Source of the DNA: an uncultured Steroidobacter sp.
GTDB taxonomy: Bacteria > Pseudomonadota > Gammaproteobacteria > Steroidobacterales > Steroidobacteraceae
Direction: 5' to 3'
Assembly: GCA_946478975.1 (NCBI GenBank)
Contig: CAMLEO010000171.1
Coordinates: forward strand, 1 to 15,090
DNA length: 15,090 nt
The notes under the pieces were generated by a model that worked only from the letters and a program-made list of their open reading frames with translations, had not been told where the DNA came from and ran no database searches. Positions within the stretch are counted from its first letter, which is position 1. Every line of letters begins with the position of its first letter. Shown here in pieces: positions 1-7,902 of the stretch. The translations under genes were made by a program, and so were the position numbers.

Positions 1-225
1 CATCTCGTACGACAGCACCGGCGGCTCGATAACGCCATCGGCGACGTGATAGAGCAGCGCGAAGCCATATTTGAAAAACAACGAGACCGTGAGCCGCGCC
101 AGCGGTATGCCCAGCAGGCCGCCATTGGCGGCGATCAGCAGCAGGATGCTGAATGTCACGATCAGCACGAGCGACGCACCGCGCAGGGGGATCAGGAGAT
201 ATTTGAGTATGTCCGCCGCTTGCAT
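1..225 (-). CDS. N-terminal part of an integral membrane protein (truncated by window edge)
   Basis: Only the first 75 codons are present, from an ATG at 225 to the window edge without a stop. The protein opens MQAADILKYLLIP and contains two strongly hydrophobic stretches, about residues 18-33 (LVLIVTFSILLLIAA) and 44-60, separated by a short glycine/proline turn (NGGLLGIPLAR). This indicates at least two membrane helices in the inner membrane. I do not recognise the family. It lies 81 bp downstream of the protease gene on the same strand. A strong hairpin with a T-run sits between them, so it is probably a separate transcript or served by read-through. The frame is supported by its clean membrane-protein composition; plus-strand frames over the same bases give arginine/glutamine-rich shadows. 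Confidence 0.7.
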   Translation of the reverse strand, partial: MQAADILKYLLIPLRGASLVLIVTFSILLLIAANGGLLGIPLARLTVSLFFKYGFALLYHVADGVIEPPVLSYEM

Positions 226-239
226 GCGGGGGAATGTAG

Positions 240-280
240 CAAAAAGCACAGCGGCTCGCGCAGCGTACCGCGCGAGCCGC
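240..280 (-). terminator. Rho-independent-type terminator after the protease gene
   Basis: Read on the minus strand, an 11-bp perfect inverted repeat (arms 250s-261 and 270-280, GCGGCTCGCGC and its complement) encloses an 8-nt loop. It is followed after a few bases by TTTTT (complement of AAAAA at 241-245). It begins 26 bp after the stop of the S8 protease and ends just before the ATG of the left-edge membrane protein. Stem strength and T-run fit an intrinsic terminator, although the T-run is offset from the stem by about 5 nt. Confidence 0.65.
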
Positions 281-306
281 CAGGAACGTTGTGAGTTGTG
301 TGAGAG

Positions 307-2442
307 CTACTCCTGATCCACCCAGGCGCCGACGGCAACGCTCGGCTCGGATTGAGAGGCGTCAGCCTGGTTCCAGATGTAACCCTGATTCCAGGTGTAA
401 CCTTGATTCCACGTATAACCCTGGTTCCAGGTATAGCCCTGATTCCACGTATACCCTTGGTTCCAGGTGTAGCCCTGGTTCCAGGTGTAACCCTGGTTCC
501 ATGTATGACCTTGATTCCAGGTGTAACCCTGGTTCCAGGTGTAGCCCTGATTCCACGTGTAGCCGCTCGCGTCCGCGAGATAATAATTGCCCGCATCATC
601 CTGCCGCGCCGAGCCGGCGTAGTGCTCAGTGCCCGCCAGATCCTTCTCGATGTTCAGCCCGCGATTCGCACAGCTGGCAACACTCGCATGCCGGGCGGCA
701 TACGCGTCCACCAAACCCGCGCCCTGCTGAAACACGCTATATGCAAGCGTTCCCTGTGACGTGACCGCCGGCCTCGCCGACGACAGCAGCTTGCACTTCA
801 CCTGATCCGGCGTGAGCGTCGGCTCCGCATCCAGCAGCAGCGCCACGATGCCGCTGACGACCGCCGCCGACTGCGACGTTCCGGACATCGTGAAGTAATC
901 GCCGCTGTTCTGATAACTCGGATGAGCCTGCGCGATCGTCGAATACGTCGGCATCACCGACCAGATGTGACCACCCGGCGCCACGATGTCCGGCTTTACG
1001 AAGCCTTCGAACGTCGGGCCGGCCGCCGAGAACGACGTGAGCCGATCGTCCGTCGGATCCGCAGGCGTGTAGTTGTCCGTCATCGCACCGACTGTGATCA
1101 CGTACGGCACGTTGCCCGGCACAGTGATGGTCTGCGGGCCCGGGCCGGAGTTGCCCGCCGAAGTCACAACCACGATGCCCGCCTTCCACGCCTTCATCAC
1201 AGCGCGATTCAGCGGATCTTCCCAATAGTGCGAGTGAGGCGTCGCGCCGATGGAGAGATTCAGCACGCGAATGTCGTAATCGTCCTTGTGACGCACGATC
1301 CAGTCGATGCCGCGAATCACCGTCGAGTACGAGCCCGCGCCGCTGCTGTCGAAGACCTTCACCGACACCAGGTTTGCGTTCGGCGCCAGGCCGAAGAACC
1401 GCCCGCCCTCGTCGCGCTCCGAGTTCACGATGATGCCGGACACGTGCGAGCCGTGGCCGTTGTAGTCGGTGCTGCTCACGTCGTAGCGGCGGAATTGTTT
1501 GTTGTCCTCCGCGCCTTTGACAGCATCGAACTGCGCGACGATGCGATCGGTGCCGTCGGCCGAGATATCGGTGCCGGGATTGCGCCAGTACCCGGAATCG
1601 AGCACGGCCACAGTGACTTTCCGGCCCGTCACACCTTCTGCATGCAAGCGATCCGCGCCCGCGAGCGACGGATAACTCACACCAGTCGCGTAAACAGAAT
1701 CGTATGTAATTTCCAGGTCGTCGGCGGAGACCTGGCCCGACTTGACCGATGCGACCAGGCGAACGGTGGTGTCGGCGCTGATGAACTTGCTGACATCGAA
1801 ACTCAGGTGCTGCACATTCGCTGCATTCGTCAGCGCGCCAACCCGGCCAACTTCGGTCCACGCGAAGCCGTCTTTGCTCGCCTGCACCGACACGTAGTCC
1901 TGCGCACCGAGCGACGACCATCGCGCATCGATATTCAACGACGCCCGCTCAGCACCCGGCGGCAAAGCGGCGACGCGGCGCACATTGGCGCCCGATCCCG
2001 TCAACACCAGCGAGCCGCTGCGATCGATGAAGATCCTCCCGGAAGTGGCGAGACCATCGTCGCCTTTCTCCAGCCACGGCGTGGCCCAGCGATGCGAGCC
2101 GTCATCGTTGTTCCATTGAGCCACATCGAAGTTGTCGCGCACGTTCGAAACCGCCGCGCTGACTTTCACAGCCGAGTCGCCGGAGACGCGCCGGATGCCG
2201 TCGAGCTTCGCGATCAGCCGCTGCTGCGAGCTGTCCAATCGCGCTGAGACCGCGTCGATGATCGGCAGGTCGTATTCGACTTTGCCGCCGACCGATTGCA
2301 CCGCCGAGCGCGCCGCCGCGGAGCTGCCGGCTTCGACGATATAACTTTCCAATCCGGGCGCCGGCTCGGGCGCGCGCTGCGCAGTTGTCTGCGCCATCGC
2401 TGCCAGTCCTACCGTGACCCCAAGAAGACCTGTTCGAAACAT
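307..2442 (-). CDS. Secreted S8 (subtilisin-family) serine protease with C-terminal GYTWNQ hexapeptide repeats
   Basis: A 711-residue exported endopeptidase. It starts with a signal peptide (MFRTGLLGVTVGLAAMAQTTAQ) and an inhibitor-I9-like propeptide at about 30-95. A beta-rich insert of roughly 100-250 (SLNIDARWSS, DYVSVQASKDG) precedes the catalytic domain at about 260-590. The subtilase triad is intact: Asp282 in VAVLDSG, His330 in NGHGSHVSG and Ser523 in SGTSQSAA, with oxyanion Asn431 in TSAGNSG. The domain order matches secreted subtilases with an intramolecular chaperone. Residues 627-692 are eleven tandem copies of GYTWNQ, then a 19-residue tail; this is not a standard sorting signal such as PEP-CTERM. 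The ATG at 2442 has AAGGT about 8 nt upstream. Its substrate is unknown. It lies 123 bp after the degenerate GGDEF-EAL gene, so co-transcription is possible but not shown. Confidence 0.95.
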   Translation of the reverse strand: MFRTGLLGVTVGLAAMAQTTAQRAPEPAPGLESYIVEAGSSAAARSAVQSVGGKVEYDLPIIDAVSARLDSSQQRLIAKLDGIRRVSGDSAVKVSAAVSNVRDNFDVAQWNNDDGSHRWATPWLEKGDDGLATSGRIFIDRSGSLVLTGSGANVRRVAALPPGAERASLNIDARWSSLGAQDYVSVQASKDGFAWTEVGRVGALTNAANVQHLSFDVSKFISADTTVRLVASVKSGQVSADDLEITYDSVYATGVSYPSLAGADRLHAEGVTGRKVTVAVLDSGYWRNPGTDISADGTDRIVAQFDAVKGAEDNKQFRRYDVSSTDYNGHGSHVSGIIVNSERDEGGRFFGLAPNANLVSVKVFDSSGAGSYSTVIRGIDWIVRHKDDYDIRVLNLSIGATPHSHYWEDPLNRAVMKAWKAGIVVVTSAGNSGPGPQTITVPGNVPYVITVGAMTDNYTPADPTDDRLTSFSAAGPTFEGFVKPDIVAPGGHIWSVMPTYSTIAQAHPSYQNSGDYFTMSGTSQSAAVVSGIVALLLDAEPTLTPDQVKCKLLSSARPAVTSQGTLAYSVFQQGAGLVDAYAARHASVASCANRGLNIEKDLAGTEHYAGSARQDDAGNYYLADASGYTWNQGYTWNQGYTWNQGHTWNQGYTWNQGYTWNQGYTWNQGYTWNQGYTWNQGYTWNQGYIWNQADASQSEPSVAVGAWVDQE
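367..564 (-). repeat. Eleven 18-bp tandem repeats encoding (GYTWNQ)11
   Basis: Eleven contiguous in-frame units of exactly 18 bp lie inside the 3' end of the protease gene. Unit starts on the plus strand are 367, 385, 403, 421, 439, 457, 475, 493, 511, 529 and 547. DNA copies differ mostly at codon third positions: Gln CAG/CAA, Asn AAC/AAT, Thr ACC/ACG/ACA, Tyr TAC/TAT, Gly GGT/GGC/GGG. The peptide varies in only two places, GHTWNQ in protein unit 4 and GYIWNQ in the last unit. The TGG and AAY codons never change residue. The pattern points to old duplication with selection on the peptide. Confidence 0.95.
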
Positions 2443-2565
2443 CTGCGGATACCTTTGAAACCTTCAGCCGTGAATGGATTCAACCGCAGTTCGGTCTGCG
2501 CTCCCCGTACCTGGGCGAGCTTGCGGTCGCCGCCGAACTCAGACACCCGTCACGTAATGCAAGTG

Positions 2566-4203
2566 TTAAATCGCCGCGTTCTCGTCGATGAATCGATGCA
2601 GCGGACGGTGCGCACAGAACAGCGGGCCCTGCGCGAGCAAACAGCCGAGCTCACGAAGGTGATCGACCTGCGCCGCACTGGTAACACCCGCGGCCACGCA
2701 TTGCATGTCGAACGATTGCGCGAGCGCGATGACTGACCGACACGCCGCGATCGCTCGCGCGTCGGTCTCCAAGCGATCGATGAAGGAACGATCGATGCGC
2801 ACGCCCGTGAGCGGCAGCGTTTCCAGGTCGCTCAGTGACAAACCGCCCTTGCCGAAGCCGTCCGCAAATACGCGCACACCGAGTTTGCGCACTTCGGCCA
2901 GTTGTTCTCTGCAGGCGCCGCTTGCGAGCAGCGATTCGGGAACATACAAATCGAGCCGGCGGACATCACACCCTTCCCGGTTCGCGGCGCGGGCGATCTT
3001 TTCGGCCAAGGCGGCAGAACGCAGCAGCTGCGACCCAGGAGCGAGCGCGACGCTGGGGCGCAAATATCCGGAGTCGGTCAGTTTCGTGAGATCCCGACAG
3101 GCTGCTTCGAGCAGCCAGTCGTCGAGGCGTTGGCCGAAGTCCGTGACCTGCATCAGCGGCAGGAAATGTTCGGCCGTCACCGCGCCGCGCATGGGCTGCA
3201 TCCAGGTGATTGCCGCATCCAGCGCCAATGTTCTTTGTCCGTCCAGCTGCACGACGGGCTGGTAGTGAAGCTCGAGCTGCCGCTGTTCCAGCGCGCAGCG
3301 AATCTCACGTTCCAGATCCGCTACATAAGGCGCATCGAACGGCTGCTCTTCGGACGCATACACGACGGTGTTGTGTCGTCCCAGTCCGCGGGCACTGTCG
3401 ATGATGCCAGTGACGGTGTTCAACAACTCGGACGCGTTGCCGCCGTCGCCGGGGAAGAAAGCCACGGCGACAACCGGGCTCAGCAACAGCGCCCGGTCTT
3501 CGAGACAAATGTTCTCCGCTAGACTGCGGCGCGCGTGCTCTGCGGACGCTGTGACTGCGCTTCGGTGTGCTACGTCCCTCAGAATCACTGCAAACAAATC
3601 GGTATCGAGACGCGCGAGCGCCGGAATCGCCGCCGGCGCGGCACCCAGAATCTTTCGGGCCGTACCCAAACGTTTCAGTGCCGTAGCAAGCGCAAGCTCA
3701 GCGGTCGCCGTGCCGAGCGTCTTCTCGATCTCCGCCAGGCCGCCGATGTGAAGCGCCATGAGCGCAAACGGCCGCTCCTTGAAACGAGAGCTTTCGACGG
3801 CGTCGGTGAGCTCCTGCGCGAATGAATCACGAGACTTGAGCGAGGATGTTTCCGCAGCCTCCGATGTCGTTTCGCTGGCTGCGCTCCACGGCGCACGCAC
3901 CATCAACATCGCTCGATCGACGCCCACTGGCTGCGTGCGCACGTCGTAAATGCGGCCGTTGTGACGATAGCGACCGACGACGCAGGCGCGTGACTTGAGC
4001 GCCTTGCGAACCAGGTTGAGCAGATGGTCGGCGATATCGCTCGGCCACGTGTCTTGCAGCGACGAACCCTGCAGATCGCCGCGCCCCCGGGTCGCTTCGA
4101 TGTCGCCGCCGCCGCACTTGGCAACGATCACTCCATCGCGTCTCACCAGCAGCACCAGGTCCGGCAAGGACTGGAGCAGAACATCATTCAATGCAGTGGC
4201 CAT
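2566..4203 (-). CDS. PAS / degenerate GGDEF / degenerate EAL signalling protein, probably catalytically inactive
   Basis: 545 residues from an ATG at 4203, chosen because GAAGG lies about 4 nt upstream and because a longer frame would run into the preceding gene. A PAS-like fold covers about 6-105 (LPDLVLLVRRDG through RTQPVGVDRAMLMV). Residues 120-285 align with GGDEF, but the signature is D200-TDLF instead of GGDEF. Residues 295-545 align with EAL, but most catalytic positions are changed: EAL is D329-A-A, the NLS asparagine is Ala386, the EITE glutamate is Tyr420, DDFG is DGFG (448-451), the KID lysine is Arg469, and AEGVE is AAGVT (504-508). No signal peptide or TM helix is seen, so it should be cytoplasmic. 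It follows the sensor diguanylate cyclase by 16 bp, so an operon is likely. A c-di-GMP receptor or protein-protein adaptor role is inference; neither cyclase nor phosphodiesterase activity is expected. Confidence 0.9.
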   Translation of the reverse strand: MATALNDVLLQSLPDLVLLVRRDGVIVAKCGGGDIEATRGRGDLQGSSLQDTWPSDIADHLLNLVRKALKSRACVVGRYRHNGRIYDVRTQPVGVDRAMLMVRAPWSAASETTSEAAETSSLKSRDSFAQELTDAVESSRFKERPFALMALHIGGLAEIEKTLGTATAELALATALKRLGTARKILGAAPAAIPALARLDTDLFAVILRDVAHRSAVTASAEHARRSLAENICLEDRALLLSPVVAVAFFPGDGGNASELLNTVTGIIDSARGLGRHNTVVYASEEQPFDAPYVADLEREIRCALEQRQLELHYQPVVQLDGQRTLALDAAITWMQPMRGAVTAEHFLPLMQVTDFGQRLDDWLLEAACRDLTKLTDSGYLRPSVALAPGSQLLRSAALAEKIARAANREGCDVRRLDLYVPESLLASGACREQLAEVRKLGVRVFADGFGKGGLSLSDLETLPLTGVRIDRSFIDRLETDARAIAACRSVIALAQSFDMQCVAAGVTSAAQVDHLRELGCLLAQGPLFCAHRPLHRFIDENAAI

Positions 4204-4219
4204 GAAACCTTCATCTCGA

Positions 4220-7200
4220 CTACAGGCGGCGGTTCGCCACCTTCGACTCACTCGTGCGATCGCCCGTGCGCATTTCCAGCAGCCCATCGCGCACAGCGGC
4301 GTCCGCGTCACGTTCGATCATCGCGACAATGTCCGTCACATCGGCGGCCGCCGGCGTAGCACGCCAGCCCACCCAGGAATCGCGCGTCTTCTTGGCGCGA
4401 TACGCGGCCATGTCCGCAAGGTTCAGCACGTGCTCCCACGTCAGCTGACCGGCGTTGTCTGGAACAAATGGAAAGGCGGCAAAGCCAATCGAGCACGTCG
4501 TGCGCACGAACTCGCCTCGGCCGACTGGGAAACGTGTGCGTGCGATCGATGCGCGAATGCGCTCAGCGACGATCGTGCCGCCGGAGAAGTCCATCGGCCC
4601 GACGATGACGAATTCATCGCCGCCCCAGCGGACCACCTTGTCGGTCTCGCGCACGCAGTTGAGCAGCAGCGCGCTCACGCCCGTGATCAATTTGTCGCCG
4701 GCTTCGTGACCGTGCTCGTCGTTCACCGGCTTGAGTCGATCCAGGTCGACCAGCATGAACACCAGGCCGCGCGCGCCGGCCGCCTCCGGATTCGCCTGCG
4801 AAATCAGCCCGGGCATCGCTTGCATCAGCGAGCGGCGATTGCCGAGCCCGGTGAGAGGATCGCTGAGGCTGGCGGTTTCGAGCCGCTCGTTCGCATGCAC
4901 CAGCTCGGCGTTGCGCTCCGCCAGCTCCCGCGTGCGATCGTTCACTTTGGCTTCGAGCTGTCGTGCATATCTTTCTTCGCGCTCGATGCTGCGTCGGTGC
5001 GCGACCCAGCATCCCCACGCGATCAACATCAACAACAGAACATACAAAGCGTAGGCCGTGCGGGTGGCCCATGGCGCGGGATCGACATCGAATTTGAATG
5101 TGACTCCGCTCTGAGTCCACACGCCGTCCGCATTCGCAGCCCGCACATGAAGCGCATAACTTCCCGCCGGCAGACTGCTGTAACTGATGCGATGCTGAGC
5201 ACCGGCGTCCAGCCAGTCGGGTTTCAGACCTTCGAGCTGATATCGAAACGCATTGGCTTGAGGCGCGGCAAAGTCGAGCGCGGCCAGATCGAACTCGATG
5301 CCATTGTGCCGATATTCCAGCCGCACCGATCGCTCCTGCTGCGACTCGGAGCTGATCTCCAAAGGCGAACCGGATTCGGGGCGCGCCGTGAGCGCAATCT
5401 GCGGCGGCGTTGCGTTCCACTGCAGGCGTTCCGGATCGAACGCGTTATAGCCGTTGCTGGTGCCGAACAGCAGCTCGCCGCGTCGGCTGCGATAGTGCGC
5501 ACCGAAGTTGAATTCTTCCGCCTGCAAGCCATGGCGCCGATGGAACTCACGAATCGCTCCAGTGCGCGGATCGAGCCGGACGACTCCGTAGTTGGTGCTG
5601 AGCCAGAGCAGCCCTTTGCTGTCGGACTCGATGCCATACACCGTCGTGTTCGGCAGGCCTTCGGCTTCCGCGATGTTTGTAAAGCGAATGGAAGCAGGAT
5701 CCGTCGATTTGCCGACGACGCGATCGAGACCGCCGCCGCGTGTACCTACCCAGATCGTACCGTTCGCGTCGGCATGCAATGCGTAGACTGTATCGTCGCT
5801 GAGCGAGCTCGAATCGCTGTCATCGTGCAAAAAGCGATGGAACAAACCGGTCGCGGGATCGAGGATGTTGAGCCCGCCGCCATCGGTGCCGACCCAGATC
5901 CGCGCCGAGCTGTCCTGCATCAGCGCTGTGACGCGGCCGCTGGCGAGACGCGTCGCCACGTCGCGATCCGGAAGATAGCGCTGAAACGTTTGCGACTCTC
6001 GATCGAAACGAGACAGGCCGCCGCCGAAGGTTCCCACCCAGACCGTGCCGCTCGCATCTTCCAGCAGCGACATCACACCCGGTGCGCTCAAAGTCTGCGC
6101 GTTGGCCGGATCGTTTCGATACACCGTGATATTCATCGTGCGCGGGTCGATGCGATTCAAGCCGCCGCTCATGGTTCCCGCCCACACGTCGCCGCGCGAG
6201 TCGGTCAGCAGCGCCATCACACGATTGTCACTGAGCCCACGCAACGCGGTCGTTTGATGGCGGGCCGGATCGAGCACGCTGATGCCGCCGTCGAACGTCG
6301 CAATCCACAAGCGGCCGCCGGCATCTTCGGTGAAGGCCATGACATTGCTGTTGCCCAGGCCGTCGTCGGCGCCGCCGGCGTGCGGCCCGAACGACCACGT
6401 GCGTGGATTCCAGCGGCCGACGCCGCCGAACTTGGTACCGATCCATAACAATCCGCCGCGGTCTTCGAACAGCGAAACGACATTGCTGTCCGGCAGGCTG
6501 AACGGATCGGCGGGATCGTTTTGATACGTATCGCAGCGGCCGCTGTCGCGATCGAGCAGCACCAGGCCGTGCGCGGTGCCGACCCACAAACGCCCGGCGC
6601 GATCCTGGTGCAATACATTGATGATGTCGGCGGGCAGACTGCTCGGGTCGGCCGCATCGTGACGATAGCGACGCTCCTCGCCGGTCTGCGGATCGAGACG
6701 AATCAGCCCCACATCGGTGCCGATCCACATCACGCCCTGCTCGTCTTCCAACAAAGCGCGGACTTTCACCGGCTGCGAGACCGCGAGCGAATGCAGCGGC
6801 ATGTGCTGAACTTCGGACGATTTCGCGCTCAGCCGATCCAGGCCATGATCGGTGCCGACCCACATGCCGCCCTGCTGGCTTTGCAAAAGAGACAGCACCA
6901 CGTCGCTGGCGAGACTGTCGGCTCGCGCCGGATCGTGATGCCAGCGAGTGACGTTGCCGCTGGCAACGTCGAGCATCGCGAGGCCGCCTTCGCGAGCACC
7001 GATCCACAGACGTCCGGAATGATCGAAGCTGACGACTTTGATTCGTTCGAGGCCGTCCTGCGCCGTCGTGGGCACAGCGTTGAAACTGTTTGCACCTTCG
7101 ACCTGGCGCGCCACGCCGCCGCCATCGGTTGCAACCCATAAACGGCCTTCGGCATCGGTCTGCATGCTGGCGATGTAATTGTCCGGCAGGCCTTGTTTCT

Positions 7201-7432
7201 GCGCGCGCTCGCGGCGCACGTGTTGAATCGTGTAGCCGTTGTAACGATTGAGCCCGTCCTCAGTGCCGATCCAGATAAAACCGGCGGCGTCCTGGGCGAT
7301 GGCGTTGGCGGACTGTTGTGACAAGCCGTCGGTGATTCCGAGGCGCTCGAAATGCATCGGCGTGCGAGCGTACGCAGCCGCACTCGCAGCTGTCATGACA
7401 ATGACGAGCAGCACGCAGGCGAGCCAGTTCAC
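4220..7432 (-). CDS. Membrane sensor diguanylate cyclase: two-component-type propeller repeats, Y_Y_Y, TM, GGDEF
   Basis: About 1070 residues. A signal peptide or signal anchor (NWLACVLLVIVMTAASAAAYA) leads into 13-14 Reg_prop repeats (W(I/V)GT..GGL, about 50-660), enough for two seven-bladed propellers in the periplasm. A Y_Y_Y domain follows (about 720-785, FRYQLEGLKPDW), then one TM helix (791-811), a charged helical linker (VNDRTRELAERNAELVHANE) and a cytoplasmic GGDEF domain. The cyclase site is intact (WGGDEF, motif at 937-941; metal-site DLD at 896-898), and an RETD inhibitory site sits five residues upstream of it. It should make c-di-GMP from two GTP in response to an unknown periplasmic ligand. 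The start is uncertain: GTG at 7432 has GAGG 5 nt upstream and is preferred; TTG at 7447 and GTG at 7438 are alternatives with no visible ribosome site. Numbering uses 7432. Confidence 0.93.
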   Translation of the reverse strand: MNWLACVLLVIVMTAASAAAYARTPMHFERLGITDGLSQQSANAIAQDAAGFIWIGTEDGLNRYNGYTIQHVRRERAQKQGLPDNYIASMQTDAEGRLWVATDGGGVARQVEGANSFNAVPTTAQDGLERIKVVSFDHSGRLWIGAREGGLAMLDVASGNVTRWHHDPARADSLASDVVLSLLQSQQGGMWVGTDHGLDRLSAKSSEVQHMPLHSLAVSQPVKVRALLEDEQGVMWIGTDVGLIRLDPQTGEERRYRHDAADPSSLPADIINVLHQDRAGRLWVGTAHGLVLLDRDSGRCDTYQNDPADPFSLPDSNVVSLFEDRGGLLWIGTKFGGVGRWNPRTWSFGPHAGGADDGLGNSNVMAFTEDAGGRLWIATFDGGISVLDPARHQTTALRGLSDNRVMALLTDSRGDVWAGTMSGGLNRIDPRTMNITVYRNDPANAQTLSAPGVMSLLEDASGTVWVGTFGGGLSRFDRESQTFQRYLPDRDVATRLASGRVTALMQDSSARIWVGTDGGGLNILDPATGLFHRFLHDDSDSSSLSDDTVYALHADANGTIWVGTRGGGLDRVVGKSTDPASIRFTNIAEAEGLPNTTVYGIESDSKGLLWLSTNYGVVRLDPRTGAIREFHRRHGLQAEEFNFGAHYRSRRGELLFGTSNGYNAFDPERLQWNATPPQIALTARPESGSPLEISSESQQERSVRLEYRHNGIEFDLAALDFAAPQANAFRYQLEGLKPDWLDAGAQHRISYSSLPAGSYALHVRAANADGVWTQSGVTFKFDVDPAPWATRTAYALYVLLLMLIAWGCWVAHRRSIEREERYARQLEAKVNDRTRELAERNAELVHANERLETASLSDPLTGLGNRRSLMQAMPGLISQANPEAAGARGLVFMLVDLDRLKPVNDEHGHEAGDKLITGVSALLLNCVRETDKVVRWGGDEFVIVGPMDFSGGTIVAERIRASIARTRFPVGRGEFVRTTCSIGFAAFPFVPDNAGQLTWEHVLNLADMAAYRAKKTRDSWVGWRATPAAADVTDIVAMIERDADAAVRDGLLEMRTGDRTSESKVANRRL

Positions 7433-7668
7433 GGACACCTCGTGCAATCGTAACTTTGTGAAAGCCTCGCTCTCATTGGCGAGACCATCGGCCGGTCAGG
7501 CGCGGCAGCAAATAAGCCTTGACCTGACTGAGGCGGAGAGATCGTCGAAATGTGAGCAAGCTCGCGAATCCGCCGTTGCGGTTCGCATCGCCTGCGAGTT
7601 CGCCCTGCGGCCATTCATCCCTCACCTCAACCGGTGAGTCGTGAATGCTCCGTCAGGGAAAGCGGGAG
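7433..7668. other. 236-bp intergenic spacer with two imperfect or short hairpins
   Basis: No gene is seen. A short perfect hairpin at 7621-7638 (CTCACC / GGTGAG, 6-nt loop) lies about 30 bp after the end of the 77-residue ORF. A second inverted repeat at 7564-7586 (GCGAA-CCGC against GCGG-TTCGC, one bulge) can be extended by CTCGC/GCGAG at 7561 and 7594. Neither has a T-run on the minus strand, so termination is only possible, perhaps Rho-dependent. The promoter of the sensor cyclase should lie here, but no convincing -35/-10 pair stands out. Confidence 0.4.
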
Positions 7669-7902
7669 TTACTTTTTCTTGGCCTTGACCAGGCGACGTT
7701 CGTTCAGGCGCTCGATCATTTCATCGACCAGGCGCTGCACTTCGGACTGCGAGCCGGCGCGCAGGCCGGTGATTTCGTTCTCTCCTTGCAGGATCACATA
7801 ACGAAACCAGGAGCCTTCGCTGCCCACCGGCGCTTCGGCCGGCGTGATCGACTGCAAACGGAACGGAACTTCTAGCAACATTTCGGTAGTGGAGGCTTTC
7901 AT
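7669..7902 (-). CDS. Small conserved-looking protein of unknown function (77 aa)
   Basis: 77 residues from an ATG at 7902 that overlaps the stop codon of the upstream ORF as ATGA. There is no separate ribosome site, which points to translational coupling. The N-terminal half reads as beta-rich (MLLEVPFRLQSI, GSWFRYVILQGENEI). The C-terminal half is a charged amphipathic helix (SEVQRLVDEMIERLNERR) ending in a lysine-rich tail (VKAKKK). No signal peptide or TM segment, so cytoplasmic. I do not recognise a named family. The tight overlap with the 100-residue ORF suggests the two products work together or need fixed stoichiometry. Confidence 0.7.
   Translation of the reverse strand: MKASTTEMLLEVPFRLQSITPAEAPVGSEGSWFRYVILQGENEITGLRAGSQSEVQRLVDEMIERLNERRLVKAKKK

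Noticed and set aside
367..564. Possible CRISPR array or non-coding satellite
   Set aside because: Units are 18 bp with no spacers, in frame with the protease, and vary mainly at synonymous sites, so this is a coding repeat.
922..2247. Plus-strand frame of about 441 codons opposite the protease
   Set aside because: Antisense shadow of the S8 catalytic region; arginine/histidine-rich composition and no recognisable motif.
2455..2483. TTGAAT / TTTCAA promoter-like pair with 17-bp spacing upstream of the protease
   Set aside because: The predicted start would fall at about 2448, inside or past the ribosome-binding site, leaving no usable leader; treated as chance.
4204..4311. N-terminal extension of the degenerate GGDEF-EAL protein to 4311
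   Set aside because: It would overlap the end of the cyclase gene by about 90 bp; the ATG at 4203 has a proper ribosome site and follows the cyclase stop by 16 bp.
3995..6448. Long plus-strand open frame (about 817 codons) opposite the sensor cyclase
   Set aside because: It is antisense to a gene with unmistakable GGDEF, Y_Y_Y and propeller motifs. Its translation is Arg/Ala/His-rich without domains, a common artefact of GC-rich antisense frames.
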